In this document: one piece after another, positions 17,186 through 24,046 of the stretch | Layout: each line of letters opens with the position of its first letter | How positions within the stretch are numbered: position 1 is the stretch's first letter | Assembly (NCBI GenBank): GCA_023394415.1 | Contig: JAEXAR010000001.1 | Coordinates: 62,001-126,000 of the forward strand | Origin: Bacteroidota bacterium | GTDB taxonomy: Bacteria; Bacteroidota; Bacteroidia; Flavobacteriales; Weeksellaceae | Reading direction: 5' to 3' | DNA: 64,000 nucleotides | Program-made: the position numbers and the translations under genes | Notes under the pieces: generated by a model | The model's database searches: none | Seen by the model: the letters and a program-made list of their open reading frames with translations, nothing else | What the model was told of the DNA's origin: nothing

Positions 17186-18397
17186 ATGAAAAGATTTTAT
17201 TTTCTGTTTTTGCTAATTTCAGTTTTTGGGTTTTCGCAAGATATCCGAAGCATCCAATTATTTAATCCGCAAACTAATGACGAAACACCTGTTATTGGGT
17301 TTAATGAACATTTGGTTTTAAAATTCGATGACCTTTCTAACACTAGTACGATTTACAGATATACCATTAAACATTTTGACCGAAATTGGAATGATGACGG
17401 TCTTTTCTACACAGAATATGCCAACGGAAGTATGAGCGGACTGATTAATGAATTTGAATACTCTTTCAACACTTATCAGAAATACACCAATTACAAACTT
17501 ACTTTCCCGAACGAAAAAATTCAGCCAAAAATTTCAGGGAATTTCGAATTGGTAGTTTATCAGGATTCGCCTTCAAAACCTTTGTTTAAAAGGCGTTTTG
17601 CTGTTGTTGAAGACGGTGCTAATTTGTCTTTAAATATTTCTAGAATTGCAGATGCTAAAAAACCCGAAATCAATCAAAGGGTTGAAGTTCAGGCTATCGC
17701 AAACGGAAACACTATGTCCTCAAACTTGAATTCAATTAGTTTAAATGTTATTCAAAACAATAATTTTAACATTGGAATTTATAACCAAAAACCAACTTCA
17801 TCATTAGGAAACCGGATACTTTTCCAGCAAATGAATTTGGCATTTGCGGGAAATAATGAATTTTATTATTTCGACAATAAAATTATGAACCAACCGATGA
17901 ATATGGTTGCAGGACACGAAATCATCAATGATCAGAACTATACATACCTTTATCCGGTTTGGGCATTTCCTCTAAACTATCAGTATGAACCTGATGTAAA
18001 TGGTGCATTTTATTTCCGACGGAATGACTTGGGAATTGAAAGATATGCTGATAAAGAAGCCGATTATTCTTGGGTACACTTCGCTTTAGATTCTGATAAA
18101 ACAGAGAAGGAAATCTATGTTTTAGGTTCTTTTAATGATTACCAACCCAATGAAAGTAATAGAATGTTTTACGATGATAACAGTAAGAAATATATTGCAA
18201 AAATTTATCTGAAACAGGGATTTTACAACTACATTTTAGCCACAAAAAATTCTGACGGAACATTTAATTATGGGGAAATCAACGGAAATTTCTGGCAAAC
18301 CGAGAATCTTTATCAGGCATTTCTATATTACAAACCTTTCGGTAGAAATTATGATGGGCTTTTAGGTTATGGAGAATCCCGAACGCCAGTAAGATAA
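17186..18397 (+). CDS. Type IX secretion plug-domain protein (DUF5103)
   Basis: 403 residues with a signal peptide cut near GFSQ/DI (residue ~18). The N-terminal ~120 residues (IRSIQLFNPQTNDETPVIGF, YTIKHFDRNWNDDGLFYTEY) match the T9SS plug first domain; the rest forms beta-rich domains ending with FGRNYDGLLGYGESR. In the type IX system a plug protein closes the SprA translocon, which fits the Bacteroidota context. The ATG at 17186 is chosen over the TTG one codon upstream. A terminator follows. Confidence 0.88.
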   Translation: MKRFYFLFLLISVFGFSQDIRSIQLFNPQTNDETPVIGFNEHLVLKFDDLSNTSTIYRYTIKHFDRNWNDDGLFYTEYANGSMSGLINEFEYSFNTYQKYTNYKLTFPNEKIQPKISGNFELVVYQDSPSKPLFKRRFAVVEDGANLSLNISRIADAKKPEINQRVEVQAIANGNTMSSNLNSISLNVIQNNNFNIGIYNQKPTSSLGNRILFQQMNLAFAGNNEFYYFDNKIMNQPMNMVAGHEIINDQNYTYLYPVWAFPLNYQYEPDVNGAFYFRRNDLGIERYADKEADYSWVHFALDSDKTEKEIYVLGSFNDYQPNESNRMFYDDNSKKYIAKIYLKQGFYNYILATKNSDGTFNYGEINGNFWQTENLYQAFLYYKPFGRNYDGLLGYGESRTPVR

Positions 18398-18422
18398 TAT
18401 TACGAAAAGCATAATATACATT

Positions 18423-18453
18423 AAAAAGGAATTCATTACGAATTCCTTTTTTG
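18423..18453 (+). terminator. Intrinsic terminator after the plug-domain gene
   Basis: AAAAAGGAATTC (18423-18434) and GAATTCCTTTTT (18440-18451) with a 5-base loop and further T. Confidence 0.92.
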
Positions 18454-18497
18454 TTTTGAATATTTCTCAAATAAATAATACTTAAATTATTGATTTT

Positions 18498-18683
18498 GTG
18501 TTATTTCTATTATCAAGAGTAATCGACGTGGTAAGCGCAACAGGAATGAAAGTATCTTCAGTTAATGCAAAAGTATCTAACGGAAGCAATAAAATTGAAG
18601 TTCAACTTCCAACAAATACACTTTCTGGAGTTTACTATGTAGTTGTAAACGGTGAAAGAGCTGGTTCTGTTATCAAAAAATAA
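18498..18683 (+). pseudogene. Orphan C-terminal fragment of a T9SS type A sorting domain
   Basis: A 61-codon frame opened by GTG and closed upstream by a TAA. From residue ~9 it reads like the last 50 residues of a T9SS sorting domain: VDVVSATGMKV, a variable stretch, NKIEVQLP, then LSGVYYVVVNGERAGSVIKK. Such domains occur only at the end of long secreted proteins, yet here a terminator lies 45 bp upstream and no cargo or signal peptide precedes it. It is most likely a gene remnant that keeps its own terminator. Confidence 0.7.
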
Positions 18684-18700
18684 AAATACAGACTTGCATT

Positions 18701-18734
18701 AAAAAAGACGCTCCAACTAATGGAGCGCTTTTTT
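18701..18734 (+). terminator. Intrinsic terminator after the sorting-domain remnant
   Basis: CGCTCCA (18709-18715) and TGGAGCG (18721-18727), extended by an A/T stem with one bulged A, then a T run. Confidence 0.88.
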
Positions 18735-18751
18735 ATTTATATGAAAAAGAT

Positions 18752-19819
18752 TTATACCAAATAAAATTCCTTCAATTTTTCTTCACAAAGGGTTTTCACC
18801 ACCTCAATCCAACGGTCTTCATCATTAAGACAAGGAATGTAGTGAAACTTCTCACCTCCTGCGTGAAGAAACTCTTCCTTTCCTTCCACCGAAATTTCTT
18901 CCAAGGTTTCTAAGCAATCCGAAACGAAAGCCGGACAAACAATTGCGAGATTTTTTACCCCTTTTTTTGGTAGATTTTCTAAAGTTTCGTCGGTGTAAGG
19001 TTCAATCCATTTGTCTTTTCCGAGACGTGATTGGAAGGTTACCAATGCTTTTTCTTTGGGTAAATTCAGTTTTTCCAAAACCAATTCCGTGGTTTTAAAA
19101 CATTGATGACGGTAACAAAACTGATGACTCGGATTATTCTCGCGAGAGCAACAATCGTTTAGATTACAGGTTTTTGTTGGGTCGGTTTTATAAAGATGCC
19201 TTTCAGGAACGCCGTGATAAGAAAATTGGAGCGCATCAAAACTTTCCGGCAGTTTTTCACGGATACTATCCGCTAAACAATCGATATAAATTTCCCGATT
19301 GTAAAACGGCTGAACATAGTTAATTTTCACATTTGGAAAAAACTTCTTGCGAACTTCTTCGGCTTTATCAACGACAGTTTCTGTCGTGCTCATCGCATAT
19401 TGCGGATATAACGGAAATAAAACAATTTCCGAAACACCTTGGTCAACCAATTTCTGAATTCCCGTTTTAATACTTGGTTCAGCGTATCGCATTCCAATTT
19501 CTACTGGAACATCCACCAATTTTTGTAGTTTTTTCTGAATTTTCTGCGTTATGACAATTAGCGGCGAACCTTCATCCGTCCAAACCGTTTTGTAGGCTTC
19601 TGCAGATTTTGCAGGTCGTGTTCTCAAAATAATTCCCTGCACCAATAACGAACGGAAAAACCACCGATAATCGATGACTTTTTCATCCATTAAAAATTCA
19701 TCCAAATATTCTTTTACGTCCTCTACTTTTGTAGATTTCGGCGAACCGAGATTGACGAGTAAAATGCCTTTCGAGTTTCGAGTTTCGAGTTTCGAGTTCC
19801 AAGTTTCTGTATGTTCCAA
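18752..19819 (-). CDS. hemH: Ferrochelatase
   Basis: Inserts iron into protoporphyrin IX, the last step of protohaem synthesis. The conserved body starts at GILLVNLGSPKS (residue 18). The catalytic His is in SYHGVPERH. A cysteine-rich stretch (CNLNDCCSRE, CYRHQC) sits where some bacterial enzymes have a Cys-containing insertion. The only usable start is TTG at 19819, so the first ~17 residues (including NSKLETRNSK) are translated from a 7-bp repeat array. It lies 34 bp downstream of nfu on the same strand. Confidence 0.93.
   Translation of the reverse strand: MEHTETWNSKLETRNSKGILLVNLGSPKSTKVEDVKEYLDEFLMDEKVIDYRWFFRSLLVQGIILRTRPAKSAEAYKTVWTDEGSPLIVITQKIQKKLQKLVDVPVEIGMRYAEPSIKTGIQKLVDQGVSEIVLFPLYPQYAMSTTETVVDKAEEVRKKFFPNVKINYVQPFYNREIYIDCLADSIREKLPESFDALQFSYHGVPERHLYKTDPTKTCNLNDCCSRENNPSHQFCYRHQCFKTTELVLEKLNLPKEKALVTFQSRLGKDKWIEPYTDETLENLPKKGVKNLAIVCPAFVSDCLETLEEISVEGKEEFLHAGGEKFHYIPCLNDEDRWIEVVKTLCEEKLKEFYLV
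19771..19798. repeat. Heptamer array, four exact copies of TCGAGTT
   Basis: Four perfect tandem 7-bp units. On the minus strand they encode NSKLETRNSK at the N-terminus of ferrochelatase. Confidence 0.95.
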
Positions 19820-19820
19820 A

Positions 19821-19848
19821 TTTTGTATTTTGAATTTTAAATTTTGAA
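19821..19848. repeat. Heptamer array TTTTGAA-like, four units
   Basis: TTTTGTA, TTTTGAA, TTTTAAA, TTTTGAA in strict 7-bp register, directly upstream of the hemH start. Confidence 0.85.
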
Positions 19849-19853
19849 TCGGT

Positions 19854-20735
19854 TTATCCGTTCACCGCTTCTACTTTTTCCACCAATTCAGGTACAAATT
19901 GTTTCAAGATATTTTCAATGCCTCCTTTCAAGGTTGCAGTAGAACTTGGACAACCAGAACAAGCGCCCTGAAGCAACATTTTAGCTGTTTTATTATCAGC
20001 ATCGTATTCTAATAGAGAAATTTTACCACCGTCGCCTTCTACAGCCGGAGCCACATATTCATTGAGGATGTCAGAAATTTTCTGCTCATCTTCGGTGTAA
20101 TCTCTATTAATTAATTTCTCAACGGGGTTTTCGTGTTTTTGAGGTTCAATGTTTGAAACTTTTTTTCCTTGCTGTAAATATTCTGCAATAAAAGCCCTTA
20201 CCGGAACCATCACTTCGTGCCATTGTACAGAATCGTCTTTGGTTACTGCCACAAAATTATCCGAGATAAAAACTTCTTTCACAAAATCAAACTCATCATA
20301 TAGTGCCTTGGCCAAAGGAACATCAAAAGATTCTTCAATGGATTTCACTTCTATAAACCCTTCCACTATAAATCTTTGTGAAACGAATTTCATCACATTA
20401 GGATTGGGCGTCATTTCAGCATAAATCGGGAACAACTCTCGTTTTTTGCTCTGCGCATAAATTCTTGGATTTTCAAGTAACTGATCTTCAATCACATTCT
20501 TAAGATTCTCTGAAACATGCTCCCATTCAACCGTATCCTCTTTTGCCACCGCAATAAAATTCGCAGTAATGAAAATTTTATCAACAAAAGGATAATTAAA
20601 AAGCTCCTGTGCCAAGGGAATCTCTGAAATGTCCGAAGTTCTGTCCAACTCTACAGAGCCAGGAAGCAATATATAATCTGCAATGAATTTCATTACTTTA
20701 GGGTTAGCAGTAGGCTCTATCGTGATTTGTCTCAT
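19854..20735 (-). CDS. NifU-family iron-sulfur scaffold with duplicated Nfu N-terminal domain
   Basis: 293 residues with three parts. Residues ~1-95 and ~105-200 are two copies of the Nfu N-terminal domain; compare TANPKVMKFIADYILLPGS with TPNPNVMKFVSQRFIVEGF. Residues ~215-293 are the NifU C-terminal domain with the cluster-binding GACSGCPSS (Cys259, Cys262). It probably carries or delivers 4Fe-4S clusters. It sits just upstream of hemH in the same direction. A -7 element (TATTTTTG on the minus strand) lies at 20755-20762. Confidence 0.92.
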   Translation of the reverse strand: MRQITIEPTANPKVMKFIADYILLPGSVELDRTSDISEIPLAQELFNYPFVDKIFITANFIAVAKEDTVEWEHVSENLKNVIEDQLLENPRIYAQSKKRELFPIYAEMTPNPNVMKFVSQRFIVEGFIEVKSIEESFDVPLAKALYDEFDFVKEVFISDNFVAVTKDDSVQWHEVMVPVRAFIAEYLQQGKKVSNIEPQKHENPVEKLINRDYTEDEQKISDILNEYVAPAVEGDGGKISLLEYDADNKTAKMLLQGACSGCPSSTATLKGGIENILKQFVPELVEKVEAVNG

Positions 20736-20819
20736 TTTTACTAAATTTGAGTTGCAAAAATAGGCAATAGATATTAGATTTTGGGCATCAGGTTTTAGTC
20801 TTTGTCAATCGTTGTTTTT

Positions 20820-20889
20820 AGCTGGAAGATGGAAGCTGGAAGATGGAAGTTTTGAGACTTGAGATTTAGAGATGTGAGAGTGGAGACTT
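20820..20889. repeat. Heptamer array, about ten units
   Basis: AGCTGGA and AGATGGA alternate twice, followed by AGTTTTG, AGACTTG, AGATTTA and then, after a shift of one base, GAGATGT, GAGAGTG, GAGACTT. The strand is purine-rich throughout. Confidence 0.88.
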
Positions 20890-20907
20890 CAACTTTGAAA
20901 AAACAGT

Positions 20908-20927
20908 TAACCACAAAGTCACAAAAG
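20908..20927. repeat. CACAAAG-type degenerate repeat
   Basis: TTAACCACAAAGTCACAAAA resembles the sequences at 29632, 48016 and 23818. It is a single arm here with no inverted partner seen nearby. Confidence 0.45.
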
Positions 20928-20991
20928 AATTATTTGATAAAGCAGTTGTGCAGAAGACAACATAAATTTAAAAGTTAATGATTTTTTTACG

Positions 20992-21081
20992 TTGTCATTC
21001 TGAGCGAAACGAAGTGAAGCCGAAGAATCTCTTAATTCTAAACAGATTCTTCATTCCGTTCCACTACATTCAGAATGACAA
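20992..21081. repeat. Palindromic intergenic element containing TCATTCTGAGCG
   Basis: Outer arms TTGTCATTCTGA (20992-21003) and TCAGAATGACAA (21070-21081) are perfect over 12 bp. Inner arms GAAGAATCT (21022-21030) and AGATTCTTC (21044-21052) are perfect over 9 bp, and the stretch between is partly complementary. From memory, close relatives of this sequence recur in many bacterial genomes as intergenic palindromes. It would fold into a long hairpin on either strand. Confidence 0.85.
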
Positions 21082-21092
21082 ATGCTAAATTC

Positions 21093-21121
21093 TTGAAACC
21101 TGAAACAAAAAAACTTGAAAC
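21093..21121. repeat. Short heptamer array TTGAAAC
   Basis: TTGAAAC, CTGAAAC, AAAAAAA, CTTGAAAC in 7-bp register, ending 8 bp before the carbonic anhydrase ATG. Confidence 0.65.
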
Positions 21122-21129
21122 AGAAAATT

Positions 21130-21648
21130 ATGGCAATTGTAAGAGAACTTTTAGGCAAAACCCCAGAAATTGGTGAAGGAACATTTTTAGCAGAAACAGC
21201 CACCATTATTGGCGATGTAGTAATGGGAAAAAACTGTAGTATTTGGTATAATGCCGTGATTCGCGGGGATGTTCATCATATTAAAATGGGCGACAAAGTG
21301 AATGTTCAGGATAATGCGATGTTGCATTGCACCTATGAAAAATTTCCTTTAAATATTGGCAATAATGTTTCGATTGGTCATAATGCGATTGTTCACGGAT
21401 GCACGCTTCACGATAATGTTTTGATAGGAATGGGCGCGATTGTAATGGACGATTGCGTTGTAGAAAGCAACTCTATCGTTGGTGCAGGTTCTGTTGTAAC
21501 GCAAGGAACTCACATCAAATCCGGTGAAGTTTGGGGCGGCGTTCCTGCCAAAAAAATGAAAGACATTTCCGCAGAATTGTTGGAAGGTGAAGTTAATCGT
21601 ATTGCAAATAATTATGTGAAATATTCTTCTTGGTACAAAGAAGACTGA
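21130..21648 (+). CDS. Gamma-class carbonic anhydrase family protein
   Basis: Left-handed beta-helix (hexapeptide repeat) protein of 172 residues from the ATG at 21130; the TTG at 21115 is inside a repeat array. Zinc ligands expected of the class are His66, His84 and His89 (in SIGHNAIVHG). The helix runs from ~15 to ~140, followed by a C-terminal alpha helix ending SSWYKED. The final Glu-Asp-stop codons are the first unit of a GAAGnnn heptamer array. Hydratase activity is not certain; many members have unknown substrates. Confidence 0.92.
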   Translation: MAIVRELLGKTPEIGEGTFLAETATIIGDVVMGKNCSIWYNAVIRGDVHHIKMGDKVNVQDNAMLHCTYEKFPLNIGNNVSIGHNAIVHGCTLHDNVLIGMGAIVMDDCVVESNSIVGAGSVVTQGTHIKSGEVWGGVPAKKMKDISAELLEGEVNRIANNYVKYSSWYKED

Positions 21649-21674
21649 AGTTTGAAGACCGAAGTCCGAAGATA
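21640..21674. repeat. Heptamer array GAAGnnn, five units
   Basis: GAAGACT, GAAGTTT, GAAGACC, GAAGTCC, GAAGATA in exact 7-bp register. The first unit contains the stop codon of the preceding gene. Confidence 0.9.
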
Positions 21675-21698
21675 AAAATCGAATTCATTTATTTTTAA

Positions 21699-22256
21699 AT
21701 GGAAAGTTTTCCAGTATTACACACCGAAAGACTAATCTTAAATCGTCCAACATATGAAGATAGGGACGATTTTGTTCTGCAAATCAATTCCACAGAAGAT
21801 TTTTCTAAAAATTTATTTAACATTACATATCCATATTCTAAGGAAAATTATGAGCAATGGCTTCCCATTTGTGATGAAGGCATTGAAAAAGGAACTTCTT
21901 ACCGTTTTGCAATTCGAGAGAATGAAATTGGAAAACTTATTGGTCTTATCGGTTTACATATCGATAAAACCCATCAAAAAGCCGAACTTGGTTATTGGCT
22001 CGGTAAAGATTTTTGGGGAAATGGTTATCTTACTGAAACAGTAAACGCCGTCCTAAAATTTGGTTTTGAGGAATTAAGCCTCAATAAAATCTACGCCACT
22101 CATTTTCTTTATAATCCCGCATCAGAAAAGGTAATGCAAAAATCAGGAATGAGATTGGAAGGACTGCTTAGAAAAGAATATTTTCATCACGGAGAATTTT
22201 TGGATGTCAACCGCTACTCCATTCTGAAAGAAGATTTTCAAAATTTCCAGCAATAG
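21699..22256 (+). CDS. GNAT N-acetyltransferase, RimJ/RimL-like
   Basis: 185 residues. It opens with LHTERLILNRPTYEDRDDF, typical of the RimJ/RimL branch. The acetyl-CoA loop region is ELGYWLGKDFWGNGYLTETV, and the C-terminal motif is NPASEKVMQKSGMRLEGLLRKE. The family acetylates N-termini of ribosomal proteins or small amines; the target cannot be told. It is followed by a promoter for the YihY gene. Confidence 0.92.
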   Translation: MESFPVLHTERLILNRPTYEDRDDFVLQINSTEDFSKNLFNITYPYSKENYEQWLPICDEGIEKGTSYRFAIRENEIGKLIGLIGLHIDKTHQKAELGYWLGKDFWGNGYLTETVNAVLKFGFEELSLNKIYATHFLYNPASEKVMQKSGMRLEGLLRKEYFHHGEFLDVNRYSILKEDFQNFQQ

Positions 22257-22274
22257 TTACAAGTATTCTATTCG

Positions 22275-22308
22275 TTGATTTTCAGCAAAGTGTTTAGTGT
22301 TATTTTTG
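22275..22308 (+). promoter_or_regulatory. Promoter of the YihY-family gene
   Basis: TTG at 22275-22277, 23 bp spacer, TATTTTTG at 22301-22308. The start codon is 32 bp downstream. Confidence 0.55.
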
Positions 22309-22340
22309 TTACATCAACACCAAACATCTAGCATCCAATA

Positions 22341-23276
22341 ATGAAATACCTCAAATTCACTTGGCAACTCCTCAAAGAAACCTTTAATGAATGGAACAAT
22401 TCTGCAGCATCCAAAGACTCTGCAAGCATTGCGTATTACGCCATTTTTTCACTTCCGGGACTTTTAATTATTATTGTTTGGGTTGCGGGAATTTTCTTTG
22501 GCGATGAAGCGATTCGTGGAGAAATAAATCGTCAAGTTGCGTCATTAATGGGAAAAGATGTTGGCGAAAGCGTTCAAACTATGGTCGGAAGCGCCGTTGT
22601 AAACAAAGAAAATATTTTTATGAAAATTGTGGGAATTTTAACCCTACTTTTTGGTGCAACAACTCTATTTTTCCAGATGCAAAGTTCACTGAATAACCTT
22701 TGGGATGTACAAGCCGCACCTAAAAAAGCGTGGCAAAAATATGTTCTCGACCGCGCCAATTCTTTTGGAATGATTTTAATTATTGCATTTCTTCTCCTTA
22801 TCAGTTTAATCATTTCTTCTGTTATTGGTCTTGCCAACGATTTTATCACAAGACATTTTGGAATTGAAACTTACTTAGTAATGCGCATTATTAATTTTGC
22901 TTTAGGATTTGCGGTCGCAACGGTTCTTTTCGCATTGATGTTTAAAGTGTTACCCGATGTTGAAATTTCCTGGCGTTCTGTATGGATGGGCGCTTTAGTC
23001 ACTGCCGTGCTTTTCAGTATTGGGAAATTTTTATTGAGTTTTTATTTTGATTTTTCAAAACCCACTAGTGTTTTCGGTGCTGCCGGAACTGTGATTTTGT
23101 TGATGATGTGGATTAATTACACTTGTCAGTTAATATTTTTCGGAGCAGAGTTTACAAAAGTGTATGCTAATAAAATGGGACATCTCATCCGTCCGTCACG
23201 TCACGCCAAATGGAGCCCTGCAAAACTTTTGAAAGACAGTTTGCATAAACGCGATACCAATTTCAATGAAGGTTGA
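22341..23276 (+). CDS. YihY/BrkB family inner-membrane protein
   Basis: 311 residues with about six membrane helices. The family N-terminus (DSASIAYYAIFSLPGLLIII) and the SSLNNLWDVQ segment after helix two are clear. The C-terminus has the conserved TVILLMMWINYTCQLIFFGAEFTKVYA. Once annotated as RNase BN, but the family is a membrane protein of unknown transport role. Its stop is 2 bp before the stop of the convergent lipoprotein gene. Confidence 0.94.
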   Translation: MKYLKFTWQLLKETFNEWNNSAASKDSASIAYYAIFSLPGLLIIIVWVAGIFFGDEAIRGEINRQVASLMGKDVGESVQTMVGSAVVNKENIFMKIVGILTLLFGATTLFFQMQSSLNNLWDVQAAPKKAWQKYVLDRANSFGMILIIAFLLLISLIISSVIGLANDFITRHFGIETYLVMRIINFALGFAVATVLFALMFKVLPDVEISWRSVWMGALVTAVLFSIGKFLLSFYFDFSKPTSVFGAAGTVILLMMWINYTCQLIFFGAEFTKVYANKMGHLIRPSRHAKWSPAKLLKDSLHKRDTNFNEG

Positions 23277-23278
23277 TC

Positions 23279-23743
23279 CTAAATTTCTGAGGAAGAAGGT
23301 AGTAAAACAGCCTTTCCGTTTTCACATTTCACACCGGAAGGCGCAGGAACAACAGCACAATCAGAAACAATACCATATTTTAAATTAAAAGCAGAACTTT
23401 GGCGGTTAAATTCCGTTATTTTTGGCAAAACTTCTTCTTCAATTTTAATAGGATAGGCAATGAATGAGGCAGGACCACCACAAGGTTTTGAACCTAATGG
23501 AGAAATCCGCCAATCATTAGGATTATTACAATTAATCGTTGCGATTTTATGCTCAATTTCGGTTCTTAATTTTTGCATATTCTCTTCATCTTTTGCTCTT
23601 TCCTCGCCGTTTTTGGATGAATAATCACGTTCAGGCATTAGCGCAATATCCTTTGGTAAACGGTCGGTAACTTCCATCACTTTTTTAGATTTACAGGCAG
23701 ATAAAGCAAAAATTGCGAAGCAAAACAAGATCGATTTTTTCAT
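23279..23743 (-). CDS. Uncharacterised lipoprotein
   Basis: 154 residues from the ATG at 23743; a longer frame to 23794 is not favoured because MKKSILFCFAIFALSAC is a complete lipoprotein signal with Cys17. The mature protein contains four further cysteines (NCNNPND, KPCGGP, DCAVVP, KCENG), which may form two disulfides in the periplasm. I do not recognise a domain. Confidence 0.8.
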   Translation of the reverse strand: MKKSILFCFAIFALSACKSKKVMEVTDRLPKDIALMPERDYSSKNGEERAKDEENMQKLRTEIEHKIATINCNNPNDWRISPLGSKPCGGPASFIAYPIKIEEEVLPKITEFNRQSSAFNLKYGIVSDCAVVPAPSGVKCENGKAVLLPSSSEI

Positions 23744-24046
23744 CTCAGATTCCGGAATTTTAGATTTTATAAAAGTACAACAAAAATATGCCAATGTTCA
23801 ATTTTAAATTATCGCAAAGCAACACAAAGAGAAATTAACGGTTAATATTTAATAATTTAAGATAAACAAAGCCATAAATTTAACAAGGAAACACAAATTT
23901 TTCGTATTTCTAAAATAAGCGAAGCGTCTTAGTTTAACTAAAAAAACATATATTAATTAAAAAATCTTTGTTTTTTTTGCGTTTAAATATAGTTATTAAT
24001 CAACAACAAAAATGCCGAGTCCATTATTTTCAGTATTTTTGAAGAA
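23744..24046. other. AT-rich intergenic region
   Basis: About 300 bp with no convincing ORF. It holds CGCAAAGCAACACAAAG (23818-23834), related to the CACAAAG-type repeats, and a -7 element for the downstream helicase at 24034-24041. The rest appears to be unstructured AT-rich sequence. Confidence 0.5.
24034..24041 (+). promoter_or_regulatory. -7 element of the Pif1-like helicase gene
   Basis: TATTTTTG ends 5 bp before the ATG at 24047. No TTG was found at the expected -33 distance. Confidence 0.45.
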
